From positions 62,001-126,000 of the forward strand of contig NZ_SMKQ01000005.1 in NCBI RefSeq assembly GCF_004348995.1: a DNA stretch of 64,000 nt, in the 5' to 3' direction. Positions 20,179 to 29,730 of this stretch are shown piece after piece. Positions within the stretch are counted from its first letter, which is position 1, and each line of letters starts with the position of its first letter. Made by a program: the position numbers and the translations under genes. The notes under the pieces were generated by a model. That model was not told the DNA's origin. It did not search any database and saw only the letters and a program-made list of their open reading frames with translations. Source of the DNA: Nonomuraea terrae (lineage in GTDB: Bacteria; Actinomycetota; Actinomycetes; Streptosporangiales; Streptosporangiaceae).

Positions 20179-22089
20179 GTGGAATCTCAACTCGCTGAGA
20201 TCGTCCAGCACACCGGCGGAGTGATCGGCAACGCCTGGCTGATGATCGCCTTCCCCCTCGTGGGGGCGTTCATCCTGCTGGTGTTCAACCGCTTCACCAA
20301 CCGGTGGGGGCATCTGCTGGGCGTGGCCATGTCCCTCGCCTCGTTCGTGGTGGCGGTGCTGGCGTTCGTCGAGCTGCTCGGGTTCGGGGAGGAGGAGCGC
20401 CGCCGGGCCGTACACCTGTACGAGTTCATCCCCGGCATGGTCGACATGGGGCTGCTCATCGACCCGCTGTCGATCAGCTTCGCGCTGCTGATCACGGGCG
20501 TCGGATCGCTGATCCACATCTACTCGATCGGCTACATGGCCCACGACGAGCACCGGCGCAGGTTCTTCTCCTACCTGAACCTGTTCGTGGCCGCGATGCT
20601 CCTGCTCGTGCTGGCGGACAACTACGTGGGCCTGTTCATCGGCTGGGAGGGCGTCGGCCTGGCGTCGTACCTGCTGATCGGGTTCTGGCAGTTCAAGCCG
20701 TCGGCGGCGACCGCGGCGAAGAAGGCGTTCGTCGTCAACCGCGTCGGTGACTTCGGGCTGCTGGTCGGCATGTTCGTCATCTGGACGACGTTCGGCACCC
20801 TGACCTTCAAGGGCCTCGGCGAGCAGATCGCGCCCGGCACCGAGAACGGCACCATGCTGGCCATCGGCCTGCTGCTGCTCCTCGGCGCCTGCGGTAAGTC
20901 GGCGCAGCTGCCGCTGCAGTCCTGGCTCCTCGACGCCATGGAGGGCCCGACCCCGGTCTCGGCCCTCATCCACGCGGCGACCATGGTCACCGCCGGCGTC
21001 TACCTGGTGGTCCGCTCGGGGGCGTTCTTCTTCCCCGAGGGCTCGGGCGCGGCGCTCGCCGTCGCCATCGTCGGCGCGGCCACGCTGCTCGCCGGTGCGA
21101 TCATCGGTTGCGCGAAGGACGACATCAAGAAGGGCCTGGCCGGCTCGACGATGTCGCAGATCGGCTACATGATGCTCGGCGCGGGCCTCGGCCCGGCGGG
21201 CTACGCCTTCGCGATCGGCCACCTGATCACGCACGGCTTCTTCAAGGCCGACATGTTCCTCGGCGCCGGCTCCGTCATGCACGGCATGAACGACGAAGTC
21301 GACATGCGCAAGTACGGCGCCCTGCGCAAGGTCATGCCGGTCACGTTCGTCACGTTCTTCATCGGCTACCTGGCGATCATCGGGTTCCCGCTGCTGTCCG
21401 GTTACTTCACCAAGGACGGCATCATCGAGACCGCGGTGCACCACCAGCCGATCCTGGGCTGGCTGGCCGTGCTCGGCGCGGGCATCACCGGCTTCTACAT
21501 GTCGCGGATGGTCTTCATGACCTTCTTCGGCGAGAAGCGCTGGGCCGACGACGTTCACCCGCACGAGTCGCCGCTCGTCATGACCGTGCCGCTGATGATC
21601 CTCTCGCTCGGCTCGATCTTCCTGGGCGGTTACCTCATTCTGAGCAACCGGCTCCTGGACTGGCTCACCCCCGCGGTGGGCGCGCCGGCGGTGCGGCCGG
21701 AGTTCCACTTCACCAGCGTGCCCGGCCTCGCGACCCTCGCGCTCGTCGCGGTCGGCGCGATCATCGCCTGGATAAAGTACGGCAGGGTCCCGGTGCCGGC
21801 GGTGCAGCCGCGCGGCTCCTTCCTCACCACTTTCGCCCGGCGCGACCTGTACGGTGACGCGCTCAACGAGTCGCTGTTCATGCGTCCCGGCCAGTGGCTC
21901 ACCCGTCTCGCGGTGTTCTTCGACAACCGCGGCATCGACGGGGTGGTCAACGGACTGGCGGCGGGCATCGGCGGCAGCTCCGGGCGCCTGCGGCGGATCC
22001 AGACGGGCTTCGCCAGAACGTACGCGCTGTCCATCCTGATCGGCGCCGCCCTGCTGACCGGCGCCCTGCTCTTCGTTGGGAACATCTGA
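20179..22089 (+). CDS. nuoL: NADH-quinone oxidoreductase subunit L
   Basis: 636 aa antiporter-like proton-pumping subunit. About 16 hydrophobic segments; family blocks '[20 protein letters not shown]', '[20 protein letters not shown]' and the long C-terminal lateral helix region are present. GTG start ('[12 protein letters not shown]'). Its stop overlaps the nuoM ATG (TGATG). Confidence 0.95.
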   Translation: MESQLAEIVQHTGGVIGNAWLMIAFPLVGAFILLVFNRFTNRWGHLLGVAMSLASFVVAVLAFVELLGFGEEERRRAVHLYEFIPGMVDMGLLIDPLSISFALLITGVGSLIHIYSIGYMAHDEHRRRFFSYLNLFVAAMLLLVLADNYVGLFIGWEGVGLASYLLIGFWQFKPSAATAAKKAFVVNRVGDFGLLVGMFVIWTTFGTLTFKGLGEQIAPGTENGTMLAIGLLLLLGACGKSAQLPLQSWLLDAMEGPTPVSALIHAATMVTAGVYLVVRSGAFFFPEGSGAALAVAIVGAATLLAGAIIGCAKDDIKKGLAGSTMSQIGYMMLGAGLGPAGYAFAIGHLITHGFFKADMFLGAGSVMHGMNDEVDMRKYGALRKVMPVTFVTFFIGYLAIIGFPLLSGYFTKDGIIETAVHHQPILGWLAVLGAGITGFYMSRMVFMTFFGEKRWADDVHPHESPLVMTVPLMILSLGSIFLGGYLILSNRLLDWLTPAVGAPAVRPEFHFTSVPGLATLALVAVGAIIAWIKYGRVPVPAVQPRGSFLTTFARRDLYGDALNESLFMRPGQWLTRLAVFFDNRGIDGVVNGLAAGIGGSSGRLRRIQTGFARTYALSILIGAALLTGALLFVGNI

Positions 22090-23645
22090 TGTCACCCTGG
22101 CTTCCGATACTCATGGCGGTGCCCGTGGTGGGCGCCATCGTGGTGGCCCTGCTTCCCAAGGGCAGTGACAAGCTGGCCAAGCAGGTCACCCTGCTGGTCT
22201 CGCTGCTGGTGCTGGTCCTGACGGGTGTCATGGCCGCCGGGTTCGACCCGTCGGGCGACCGCTTCCAGTTCGTCGCCGAGTACAACTGGATCCCGAGCTT
22301 CGGCGTGAAGTTCGGGGTCGGCGTCGACGGTGTCGCGCTCGTGCTCATCGCCCTGTCGGTGGTGCTGGTGCCGCTGGTGGTGCTGGCCTCCTGGCACGAC
22401 GCCGACGGCGTCAAGGCCGCCGACGGCACGCTGATCACGCCGAAGCGGTCGGTGAAGACGTACTTCGCGCTGCTGCTGGTGCTGGAGACGATGATGATCG
22501 GCGTCTTCGCGGCGACCGACATCTTCCTCTTCTACGTCTTCTTCGAAGCCATGCTGATCCCGATGTACTTCATGATCGGGTCGTACGGCGGGGCCCAGCG
22601 GTCGTACGCGGCCGTCAAGTTCCTGCTCTACTCGCTGTTCGGCGGCCTGCTCATGCTGGTCGCGGTCATCGGCCTCTACGTGGTCGCGGGCAAGCAGACG
22701 TTCATGTTCCCCGAGCTCGTCGGCGCCATCCAGGACCCGACGATGCAGAAGTGGCTCTTCGGCGGCTTCTTCATCGCCTTCGCGATCAAGGCGCCGCTCT
22801 GGCCGGTGCACACCTGGCTGCCCGACGCGGCGGCCCAGGCCCCGGCCGGCGCCGCGGTGCTGCTCGTGGGCGTGCTCGACAAGGTCGGCACGTTCGGCAT
22901 GCTGCGCTTCTGCCTGGAGCTCTTCCCCGACGCCGCCAAGGCGTTCACGATGCCGATCGTCGTGCTGGCGGTCATCAGCATCGTCTACGGCGCCATCGTG
23001 GCCATCGGGCAGACCGACATGAAGCGGCTCATCGCCTACACGTCGATCTCGCACTTCGGCTTCATCGTGCTCGGCGTGTTCGCCATGTCGTCCGTCGCGC
23101 AGTCCGGCGCGGCCCTCTACATGGTCAACCACGGCTTCGCCACCGGCGCGCTGTTCCTGGCCGCGGGCTTCCTCATCGCCCGCCGCGGCTCGCCGTACAT
23201 CGGCGACTACGGCGGCGTGCAGAAGGTCGCCCCGGTGCTCGCGGGCTTCTTCCTGATCGCGGGCCTGGCCGGCCTGTCGCTGCCGGGTCTGTCGTCGTTC
23301 GTCAGCGAGTTCATGGTCATGATCGGCACGTACTCGAGCCAGGCGCACGGCTCCGGCGCGCTCACGGCGGCGGCGATCGTGGCCGCGGTGGCCGTCATCC
23401 TCGCGGCCGTCTACATCCTGTGGATGGTCCAGCGGACCATGAACGGGCCGACGGCCGAGCCGGTCAAGGCCTTCAAGGACCTGAGCGCGCGCGAGGTGTG
23501 GGTGCTGGCCCCGCTGGTCGCGCTGATCATCGGCTTCGGCTTCTTCCCCAAGCCGCTGCTCGACGTGATCAACCCGTCAGTGCAACAGACGCTGACCAAC
23601 GTGCAGGTTCCCACCTCCACCATCGCTGAAGGGACAGGTCAGTGA
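22089..23645 (+). CDS. nuoM: NADH-quinone oxidoreductase subunit M
   Basis: 518 aa antiporter-like proton-pumping subunit. Contains 'FFEAMLIPMYFMIGSYGG', 'PLWPVHTWLPDAAAQAPA' and 'RLIAYTSISHFGFIVLG', typical for NuoM/MrpD. ATG 22089 overlaps the nuoL stop; open frame upstream belongs to nuoL's shadow. Stop overlaps the nuoN GTG. Confidence 0.95.
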   Translation: MSPWLPILMAVPVVGAIVVALLPKGSDKLAKQVTLLVSLLVLVLTGVMAAGFDPSGDRFQFVAEYNWIPSFGVKFGVGVDGVALVLIALSVVLVPLVVLASWHDADGVKAADGTLITPKRSVKTYFALLLVLETMMIGVFAATDIFLFYVFFEAMLIPMYFMIGSYGGAQRSYAAVKFLLYSLFGGLLMLVAVIGLYVVAGKQTFMFPELVGAIQDPTMQKWLFGGFFIAFAIKAPLWPVHTWLPDAAAQAPAGAAVLLVGVLDKVGTFGMLRFCLELFPDAAKAFTMPIVVLAVISIVYGAIVAIGQTDMKRLIAYTSISHFGFIVLGVFAMSSVAQSGAALYMVNHGFATGALFLAAGFLIARRGSPYIGDYGGVQKVAPVLAGFFLIAGLAGLSLPGLSSFVSEFMVMIGTYSSQAHGSGALTAAAIVAAVAVILAAVYILWMVQRTMNGPTAEPVKAFKDLSAREVWVLAPLVALIIGFGFFPKPLLDVINPSVQQTLTNVQVPTSTIAEGTGQ

Positions 23646-25234
23646 ACGGGGACTTCCAAGCGCCGACGATCGAGTACGGCACGCTCGCGCCGTTGCTGGT
23701 GGTCTTCGGCGCGGCCATCATCGGCGTGCTGGTCGAGGCGTTCGCGCCGCGTTACCTGCGCAAGCCGATCCACGTGCCGCTCACCCTGCTGAGCCTGGCG
23801 GGCGCGTTCGCGCTGGTCCTCGTGCAGGTGATGGGCGGTCAGGTGTCCACCGCGCCCTCCGCCATGGGCGCACTGGCCGTCGACGGGCCCTCGCTGTTCA
23901 TCTGGGGCGTCATCCTCGTCCTGTCGTTCGTCTGTGTGCTGCTGATCAACGACGAGGGCCACTTCGTGGCCTCCGCCGCGGCCGTGCCCGGCAGCGCCGA
24001 CGAGGAGGAGGCCGAGGCCCACTCGGGCGGGGTCGGCCACACCGAGGTCTACCCGCTGGTCCTGTTCGCCGTGGGCGGCATGCTGCTCTTCCCGGCCTCG
24101 CACGACCTGCTCATGATGTTCGTGGCCCTTGAGGTCATGTCGCTGCCTCTCTACCTGCTGTGCGGCTTGGCCCGCCGGCGTCGCCTGCTGTCGCAGGAGG
24201 CGTCGATGAAGTACTTCCTGCTGGGCGCCTTCTCCTCGGCGTTCTTCCTGTACGGCATCGCCATGGTCTACGGCTTCGCGGGCACCGTCTCGCTGCCGGG
24301 CATCAACCGGGCCATGGCGGCGGGCAACACGCTCGACCCGCTGCTGCTGCTCGGGCTCGCGCTGCTCGGCGTGGGCCTGCTGTTCAAGATCGGCGCGGCG
24401 CCGTTCCAGGCGTGGAAGCCGGACGTCTACCAGGGCGCCCCGACCCCCATCACGGCCCTCATGGCCTCGGGCACCCTCGTCGCGGCCTTCGGGGCCGTTC
24501 TGCGGGTGTTCTGGGTGGGTCTGGGCAACCTTGACTGGAACTGGCGTCCGGTCATCTGGGTCGTGGCCGCGCTCACCATGGTCGCCGGCTCGATCCTGGC
24601 CATCACGCAGACCGAGATCAAGCGCATGCTGGCCTACTCGTCCATCGCGCACGCGGGCTTCCTGCTCGTCGGCGTGATGGCCACGTACGGCTCGGCCGAG
24701 CGCAACGCCGACTCACTCAAGGCGATCCTGTTCTACCTCGCGGTGTACGGTGTCACCACGGTCGGCGCGTTCGCGATCGTCACGCTCGTCCGCGACCCGG
24801 GCGGCGAGGCCGGTCACCTGTCGCGCTGGGCGGGTCTCGGAAAGCGCGCGCCGCTGCTCGCGGGCGTGTTCGCGTTCTTCCTGCTCGCCTTCGCCGGCAT
24901 CCCGCTGACCAGTGGCTTCTTCGGCAAGTACGCCGTGTTCGCGGCCGCTCTCGACAGCGGCACGCAGGCCGGCGACTCGGTGGGTGGCTGGATGGCCGGC
25001 CTGGTCGTCGTGGGCGTGGTGGCCTCCGCGATCGCCGCGTTCTTCTACGTCCGCGTGATCGTGCTGATGTTCTTCAGCGACCCGGCGGCCGACGGCCCGG
25101 CCATCGCGGTCCCCAGTATGGGGACCGTGGCGGTGATCGCGGTTTCGCTGCTGGTTACCGTAGGGGTGGGGCTCTATCCGGAGCCCGTGCTCGGTATCGC
25201 CAACCAGGCAGCTAGCAGCCTGTTCATCAGATAA
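23642..25234 (+). CDS. nuoN: NADH-quinone oxidoreductase subunit N
   Basis: 530 aa, third antiporter-like subunit. Motifs 'LLMMFVALEVMSLPLYLLCG', 'PFQAWKPDVYQGAPTPITA' and 'RMLAYSSIAHAGFLLVG' are present. A loop rich in Glu/Ala (residues near 115-135) is an insertion typical of actinobacterial NuoN. Last gene of the complex I operon; a polyprenyl synthase follows after 11 nt in the same direction and may be co-transcribed. Confidence 0.94.
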   Translation: MNGDFQAPTIEYGTLAPLLVVFGAAIIGVLVEAFAPRYLRKPIHVPLTLLSLAGAFALVLVQVMGGQVSTAPSAMGALAVDGPSLFIWGVILVLSFVCVLLINDEGHFVASAAAVPGSADEEEAEAHSGGVGHTEVYPLVLFAVGGMLLFPASHDLLMMFVALEVMSLPLYLLCGLARRRRLLSQEASMKYFLLGAFSSAFFLYGIAMVYGFAGTVSLPGINRAMAAGNTLDPLLLLGLALLGVGLLFKIGAAPFQAWKPDVYQGAPTPITALMASGTLVAAFGAVLRVFWVGLGNLDWNWRPVIWVVAALTMVAGSILAITQTEIKRMLAYSSIAHAGFLLVGVMATYGSAERNADSLKAILFYLAVYGVTTVGAFAIVTLVRDPGGEAGHLSRWAGLGKRAPLLAGVFAFFLLAFAGIPLTSGFFGKYAVFAAALDSGTQAGDSVGGWMAGLVVVGVVASAIAAFFYVRVIVLMFFSDPAADGPAIAVPSMGTVAVIAVSLLVTVGVGLYPEPVLGIANQAASSLFIR

Positions 25235-25245
25235 GGGGTTCTCGT

Positions 25246-26235
25246 ATGTCCGCGCCTCCCGTGGTTGACCTTCCCATCGAGGACGAGCGGTTGGCGCTGG
25301 ACGTGGCCAACGGGCTGGCCGCGGTCGAGAAGCTCCTGCGCTCGTCGGTGGAGACCGAGGACGCCTTCGTCACGGAGGTGTCCAAGCACCTCATCGAAGC
25401 CGGCGGCAAGCGGTTCCGCACGTTGATGGTGCTGCTGGCGGCGCAGTTCGGAGACCCGTCGGCGCCGGGCGTCGTGCCCGGCGCCGTGGTCATCGAGCTG
25501 ACCCACCTCGGCTCGCTCTACCACGACGACGTCATGGACGAGGCCGAGGTGCGCCGCGGCTCCCCGTCCGCCAACGCCCGGTGGGACAACACCGTGGCGA
25601 TCCTCACGGGCGACTACCTGTTCGCCCAGGCCTCCGACCTCCTCGCCGACCTCGGCCCCGAGCTGATCCGCATCCAGGCGCAGACGTTCTCCCGCCTGGT
25701 TCAGGGGCAGATCCGCGAGACGGTCGGGCCGCGCGAGGGCGAAGACCCCATCGCCCACTACCTGTCCGTGCTCTCCGACAAGACCGGCTCGCTCATCGCC
25801 GCCTCCGGCCGCTTCGGCGCCCTGCTCGCCGGCGCCCCGGCCGACGTGGAGGAGCGCCTCAGCCGCGCGTGCGAGGCGATCGGCGTGGCCTGGCAGCTCG
25901 GCGACGACCTGCTCGACGTCGCCTCCTCCGGCGCCCAGTCCGGCAAGACGCCCGGCACGGACCTGCGGGAGGGCATCAAGACCCTCCCCGTCCTGTACGC
26001 GCTCGCCGCCGGCGACTCGCCGCGCCTGACCGAGCTGCTGTCCGGCCCGGTGCCCGAGGAGCACGTCGAGGAGGCGCTCACCCTGCTGCGCGCCCATTCG
26101 GCGATGGCCAGGGCCCACGCGGAGCTGGACGCCTGGGTCGACCGGGCCCGCACCGACATCTCCGGCCTGCCCGACATCCCGGCCAGGAGCGCTTTTCTCG
26201 CCCTATGTGACTACGTGGTCGAGCGCAGCGGCTGA
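25246..26235 (+). CDS. Long-chain polyprenyl diphosphate synthase
   Basis: 329 aa trans-isoprenyl diphosphate synthase. First Asp-rich motif 'SLYHDDVMDEAEVRRG' (DDxxD, near residue 89) and second 'WQLGDDLLDVASSG' (near residue 218) are intact, with 'GGKRFRTLM' at the substrate site. Small/aliphatic residues before the first motif favour long products such as the menaquinone tail. Position directly after nuoN, with menG and menJ upstream of the operon, supports menaquinone side-chain synthesis. It overlaps the convergent rarD gene tail by 33 bp. Confidence 0.9.
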   Translation: MSAPPVVDLPIEDERLALDVANGLAAVEKLLRSSVETEDAFVTEVSKHLIEAGGKRFRTLMVLLAAQFGDPSAPGVVPGAVVIELTHLGSLYHDDVMDEAEVRRGSPSANARWDNTVAILTGDYLFAQASDLLADLGPELIRIQAQTFSRLVQGQIRETVGPREGEDPIAHYLSVLSDKTGSLIAASGRFGALLAGAPADVEERLSRACEAIGVAWQLGDDLLDVASSGAQSGKTPGTDLREGIKTLPVLYALAAGDSPRLTELLSGPVPEEHVEEALTLLRAHSAMARAHAELDAWVDRARTDISGLPDIPARSAFLALCDYVVERSG

Positions 26236-27126
26236 CCTGCGGTTCCGGGCGGCCGTGCGCGCCGCCCGGAGGCTGTCGTACGTGAAGACGGCCAGGGCCA
26301 GCCAGACGATCGAGAACCCGATCCACCGGCTGGACGGCATGACCTCCTTGAAGACCAGCACGCCCGCCGCGAACTGCAGGACCGGCGCGATGTACTGCAG
26401 CAGCCCCATCGTGCTCAGCGGCACCCGGATGGCGGCGGCGCCGAAGCAGGCCAGCGGCACCGCCGTGATGAGCCCGGCGCCGACCAGCAGCACGGCGTGC
26501 CAGGCGCCCTCCTGGCCGAACGTGCCCGTGCCCGTCCCGTGCAGGAACAGCAGGTAGCCCACGGCGGGCAGGAGCAGCACCAGCGTCTCGACGGCCAGGC
26601 TCTCCGTGGCCTGCACGTTCGCCCGCTTCTTGACCAGGCCGTACAGACCGAAGCTGAACGCCAGCGTCAGCGCCATCCAGGGCAGGCGACCGTAGTCGAC
26701 GGCCAGCACGAGCACCGCGAGAGCCCCGAACCCGACCGCCGCCCACTGCAGCGGACGCAGCCGCTCGCGCAGCAGCACCACCCCGAACAGCACGTTGACC
26801 AGCGGGTTGATGAAGTAACCGAGGGCGCCCTCGACGACGTGGCCGGTGTTGACCGCGTAGATGTAGGTGCCCCAGTTGACGGTGACGATCACGGCGGCCA
26901 GCGTCAGGAGGGCCAGCTTGCGGGGCCGGCGGAGGAGCTCCTTGATCCAGGACCAGTGCCGGCGCACGGCGAGCGCGGCGAGCACCGCGACCAGCGACCA
27001 GGCCACGCGGTGAGCGAGGATCTCGATCGCGCCCGAGGGCTTCAGGAGAGGCCAGTAGAGGGGGAAGAGCCCCCACATCGTGTAGGCGGCGATCCCGTAG
27101 AGCACACCGCGCCGGTGGTCAGGCAT
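26203..27126 (-). CDS. rarD: RarD-type EamA transporter
   Basis: 307 aa, ten hydrophobic helices in the EamA/DMT layout. The start 'MPDHRRGVLYGIAAYTMWGL' and 'NWGTYIYAVNTGHVVEGALG' match the RarD subfamily, whose substrate is uncertain (chloramphenicol sensitivity in Pseudomonas gave the name). Convergent with the polyprenyl synthase and divergent from msrA. This is where gene order stops looking like a conserved complex I neighbourhood. Confidence 0.88.
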   Translation of the reverse strand: MPDHRRGVLYGIAAYTMWGLFPLYWPLLKPSGAIEILAHRVAWSLVAVLAALAVRRHWSWIKELLRRPRKLALLTLAAVIVTVNWGTYIYAVNTGHVVEGALGYFINPLVNVLFGVVLLRERLRPLQWAAVGFGALAVLVLAVDYGRLPWMALTLAFSFGLYGLVKKRANVQATESLAVETLVLLLPAVGYLLFLHGTGTGTFGQEGAWHAVLLVGAGLITAVPLACFGAAAIRVPLSTMGLLQYIAPVLQFAAGVLVFKEVMPSSRWIGFSIVWLALAVFTYDSLRAARTAARNRRSAAALDHVVT

Positions 27127-27248
27127 GTAACCAATCTTCGAGCATTACCACCTTTAAATACAAATTTCGATGCCTGTACGGAAATGTGTAGACACGCTTA
27201 AGTGTTGGTGCGTGTGTAGGCTGGCTGGAGACCTATGGAGGTCGCGCT

Positions 27249-27908
27249 ATGGGCTGGATGTTCGGCAACAAGACGTCGATGGTGCGCCCGGAGGACGCCC
27301 TTCCGGGCCGAGCAGAGCGCATGCCCGTGCCGGCCCGTCACGCGGTCCTCGACGCGCCGCTCGCCCCGCCGTACCCGGAAGGTCTGGAGGTCGCCGACTT
27401 CGGCCTCGGCTGCTTCTGGGGCGCGGAGCGCATTTTCTGGCAGACGCCCGGGGTCGTCACCACGGCCGTCGGCTACCAGGGTGGCTACACGCCCAACCCG
27501 ACGTACGAAGAGGTCTGCAGCGGCCGAACCGGGCACGCCGAGGTCGTCCGGGTGGTCTTCGACCCGGCGAAGGTGTCGTACGAGGAACTGCTGAAGGTCT
27601 TCTGGGAGGGCCACGACCCGACCCAGGGCATGCGCCAGGGCAACGACGTCGGCTCCCAGTACCGCTCGGCGATCTACCACCACTCGCCGGAGCAGCAGAA
27701 GGCCGCGGAGACGTCGCGCGACGCGTACCAGCGCGTCCTGAACAAGGCCGGCTACGGCGAGATCACCACCGAGATCACCTCAGCGGGCCCCTTCTCCTAC
27801 GCCGAGGACTACCACCAGCAATATCTGTACAAAGTGCCCAACGGGTACTGCGGCATCGGTGGAACTGGTGTGGCCTGTCCGGTGGGCCTGACCTTCGGCG
27901 AGGCCTGA
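27249..27908 (+). CDS. msrA: Peptide methionine (S)-S-oxide reductase
   Basis: 219 aa. Reduces methionine-S-sulfoxide in oxidised proteins. The catalytic cysteine is in '[18 protein letters not shown]' (near residue 55), the fold motifs 'VGYQGG' and 'HDPTQ' follow, and resolving cysteines sit in the tail '[15 protein letters not shown]'. GGAGGT lies 7 nt before the ATG. Unusual point: its last 100 bp (27809-27908, including stop) recur at 28824 and 29753, with the AT-ending codons CAA TAT kept in all copies, on either side of toxin-antitoxin genes. The gene itself looks intact. Confidence 0.94.
   Translation: MGWMFGNKTSMVRPEDALPGRAERMPVPARHAVLDAPLAPPYPEGLEVADFGLGCFWGAERIFWQTPGVVTTAVGYQGGYTPNPTYEEVCSGRTGHAEVVRVVFDPAKVSYEELLKVFWEGHDPTQGMRQGNDVGSQYRSAIYHHSPEQQKAAETSRDAYQRVLNKAGYGEITTEITSAGPFSYAEDYHQQYLYKVPNGYCGIGGTGVACPVGLTFGEA
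27809..27908 (+). repeat. msrA 3'-end repeat, copy 1 (inside msrA)
   Basis: Reference copy of a direct repeat covering the last 33 codons of msrA ([12 protein letters not shown]... to TGA). Bases 27809-27862 are identical, by eye, to 28824-28877, and a more diverged copy lies at 29753. Repeat starts are 1015 and 929 bp apart. Confidence 0.85.
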
Positions 27909-27950
27909 GCCTAATGTGGGCCCAAGGATCGCGGTTCTGTGCAGAAAGAT

Positions 27951-27965
27951 ATACAGTTCATGTAT
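27951..27965. promoter_or_regulatory. Operator/-10 overlap of the Phd-type antitoxin gene
   Basis: Perfect inverted repeat ATACA-N5-TGTAT running into the start codon at 27964. The hexamer TACAGT (27952-27957) inside it lies 7 nt before the ATG, so this looks like a leaderless promoter whose -10 box is covered by the operator. Phd/YefM antitoxins repress their own promoters through short palindromes of this kind. Confidence 0.6.
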
Positions 27966-28272
27966 GACTGTTCTGCGCGACGCTACTGAGCTGAGCGTCA
28001 CAGAAGCGGCCCATCGAGGGGTGGCCCGCCTGGTGGCTGATGCGGAGCAGGGGACCGACCTGGTGGTCACCCGCAGACATCAGCCGGTGGCGGCCGTGGT
28101 GAGCATTCGTCGACTCAATGAGTTGGAGGAGGCCGCGGCTGATCTGCGTGATCTTGCGCTTGTGCTCGCTCGGTCGGTCACGGACACGGGGGAGCGGGTC
28201 TCGCTCGATGACGTGCTTGCCGCCTTCGGGCAAACTCGCGAGTCGCTGGCCGCCATCCCGGACGATGAGTGA
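27964..28272 (+). CDS. Phd/YefM-family antitoxin
   Basis: 102 aa. The N-terminal half ('MTVLRDATELSVTEAAHRGV' then 'LVVTRRHQPVAAVVSIRRLN') matches the Phd/YefM DNA-binding fold; the C-terminal half is a charged helical region expected to wrap the toxin. It should neutralise the RelE-type toxin encoded 3 nt downstream and repress the operon. ATG 27964 is preferred over an in-frame start 48 nt upstream, because an operator and -10 box sit exactly there. It is the first cassette after msrA. Confidence 0.85.
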   Translation: MTVLRDATELSVTEAAHRGVARLVADAEQGTDLVVTRRHQPVAAVVSIRRLNELEEAAADLRDLALVLARSVTDTGERVSLDDVLAAFGQTRESLAAIPDDE

Positions 28273-28275
28273 GTC

Positions 28276-28794
28276 GTGTCCGACGTCGTCTTTACGGCGC
28301 CGGCGGTCGACGACCTCCGACGCATTGGCCCAGATGCGGTGCCCAAGGTACTCAAGAAGATCCTTCTCCTGCTGGATAATCCTGAGGCCGGTTACCCGCT
28401 CGGTGGGGAACTGACCGGTTTTCGGAAGCTGGTGGTCGGCCGTAACACCTGGCGTGTCGTCTACCGGATCACTGAGGACAAGTCGGTGGAGATCTGCGAG
28501 GTGTGGGCTGTCGGTGAGCGTGCCGACGCGGAAGTCTACGCGGAGGCGACAGCGAGGGTTCGCGAGGCGGGTGCTGCCCGTCCTGAGCTTGTCCAGCTCG
28601 GCCAGGTGATCGAGCGTCTCGGCACGCTAGCCGATCATCTTCGGATTGAGGAAGCACCCCCTAGAGAACCGGTTCCGGATTGGCTGGCGGACCGGTTGAT
28701 CTACACGGTTGGGATGGCCCGCGAGGACGTTGCTGCTCTTGATCTTCAAGAGGCTGTCGACCTGTGGGCGGAGCACCGGTCCAGGCCTCATTAG
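28276..28794 (+). CDS. RelE/ParE-superfamily toxin with long C-terminal extension
   Basis: 172 aa. Residues 1-85 resemble RelE/YafQ-type mRNA interferases: 'VFTAPAVDDLRRIG' helix, 'LTGFRKLVVGRNTWRVVYRI' central strand with basic residues, and 'EICEVWAVGERADAEVY'. Most RelE toxins end near residue 90; here about 80 extra residues follow ('LGQVIERLGTLADHLRIEEA' ... 'LIYTVGMAREDVAALDLQEA'), with no recognised domain. GTG start 3 nt after the antitoxin stop. A copy of the msrA 3' end begins 29 nt after its stop. Confidence 0.78.
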   Translation: MSDVVFTAPAVDDLRRIGPDAVPKVLKKILLLLDNPEAGYPLGGELTGFRKLVVGRNTWRVVYRITEDKSVEICEVWAVGERADAEVYAEATARVREAGAARPELVQLGQVIERLGTLADHLRIEEAPPREPVPDWLADRLIYTVGMAREDVAALDLQEAVDLWAEHRSRPH

Positions 28795-28801
28795 GTCGCA
28801 C

Positions 28802-28923
28802 ATCTATTGCTTGAAGCGAAGCGCTACCACCAGCAATATCTGTACAAAGTGCCCAACGGGTACTGCGGCATCGGTGGCACCGGAGTCTCCTGTCCGGTCG
28901 GTCTGACCTCCGGTGACGCGTAA
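28802..28923 (+). repeat. msrA 3'-end repeat, copy 2 (after the RelE cassette)
   Basis: 100 bp (28824-28923) aligned without gaps to the end of msrA, still encoding [12 protein letters not shown]...[10 protein letters not shown] and a stop (TAA in place of TGA). The first 54 bases are identical to msrA. Upstream, the block ATCTATTGC-N11-CGCTACCACC (28802-28831) is shared with copy 3 at the same spacing but is not in msrA. There is no start codon or upstream msrA sequence, so it cannot make MsrA. Confidence 0.85.
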
Positions 28924-28967
28924 GGCATGCGTAGCGGCCCGTCCTTGTACAGAGCGGGGACCCGGAT

Positions 28968-28988
28968 TTTGCTACTTCGAGTAGTAAA
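28968..28988. promoter_or_regulatory. Operator/-10 overlap of the ribbon-helix-helix antitoxin gene
   Basis: A 21-bp near-perfect palindrome centred on CTACT-TCG-AGTAG with outer TTT/AAA. Its right edge overlaps TAAACT (28985-28990), which lies 7 nt before the ATG at 28997. TTGTAC at 28945-28950 could be a -35 only with a long spacer. Architecture matches the Phd operator of the preceding cassette. Confidence 0.6.
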
Positions 28989-28996
28989 CTGAGCGC

Positions 28997-29308
28997 ATGA
29001 GCATGCCAGAGCGAGACTTCGCCCCGGGAGACGGCCCGGCCGCCAAGGTCAGTGTGTCTCTGAGAACGGGCAACATTCGCGCTGTCCGAGAGCGAGTCGG
29101 GGCCCGCGGATTTTCCGCCTACGTTGATGCCGCTGTGGAGCGTCAGATCGAGCGGGATCTCCTGGAGGAGGCCGTGCAGGCGAACGAGGCCGCCTCTGGG
29201 CCGATCCCGCAGTCCTTGCGTGATGAGGCGGCGGAGTTGTTCCGCCGCGTGAAGTCGGCGCCCGAACTCCAGGAGGAGGACGGATGGCGCGCGCACGAAG
29301 CCGATTGA
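28997..29308 (+). CDS. Ribbon-helix-helix antitoxin (VapB-like role)
   Basis: 103 aa. 'KVSVSLRTGNIRAVRERVGA' forms the expected beta strand and helix of a ribbon-helix-helix domain (near residues 16-50), followed by 'RGFSAYVDAAVERQIERDLL' and a C-terminal charged region likely to bind the toxin. It precedes and overlaps a PIN-domain gene by 25 nt, the standard order of VapBC-type modules. Leaderless start with an operator palindrome over the -10 box. Confidence 0.82.
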   Translation: MSMPERDFAPGDGPAAKVSVSLRTGNIRAVRERVGARGFSAYVDAAVERQIERDLLEEAVQANEAASGPIPQSLRDEAAELFRRVKSAPELQEEDGWRAHEAD

Positions 29309-29700
29309 GCGCGGGCACCGTCGTTCTCGATTGCGAGGGGCTCGTGAAGTGGTGCGAGGCCGACCAGCGAGTGACGGCGTTCGTACGGGAGGCGCAGGAC
29401 AACGATTTTCGGGTTGTGGTCAGCGCCATGACACCGATCGAGACACAAGACGTTCGGGTCAAAAGCGATCGTCTCTGGTGGTATCTGTCCCGGTTGAAGA
29501 TCGAGCCGGTGACCGAGGACATCTCCTCGCGAGCGATCGAGCTTCTTCGAGATGCTCGCCTGCACGGTCACAAGTACGCCATCGATGCTGTGGTCGCGGC
29601 CACCGCACTGCGCTCGGTACGCCCTGCCATCGTCCTGACGTCTGACGAGCACGACATGAGCAAGCTGTGCGGGAAAGCAGTGCAGGTGGTCGCTGTCTAG
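29284..29700 (+). CDS. PIN-domain toxin (VapC-like ribonuclease)
   Basis: 138 aa. Four acidic residues expected for a PIN nuclease are visible: D16 ('VVLDCEGL'), E53 ('AMTPIETQ'), D101 ('[13 protein letters not shown]') and D120 ('LTSDEHDM'). Such proteins cut RNA with Mg2+/Mn2+, often tRNA or rRNA. ATG lies inside the upstream antitoxin gene, implying translational coupling. A third, diverged msrA 3'-end copy starts 53 nt after its stop. Confidence 0.85.
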   Translation: MARARSRLSAGTVVLDCEGLVKWCEADQRVTAFVREAQDNDFRVVVSAMTPIETQDVRVKSDRLWWYLSRLKIEPVTEDISSRAIELLRDARLHGHKYAIDAVVAATALRSVRPAIVLTSDEHDMSKLCGKAVQVVAV

Positions 29701-29730
29701 GCTGCTTGCGGGCCGTGCGGGAGTCTCTGA

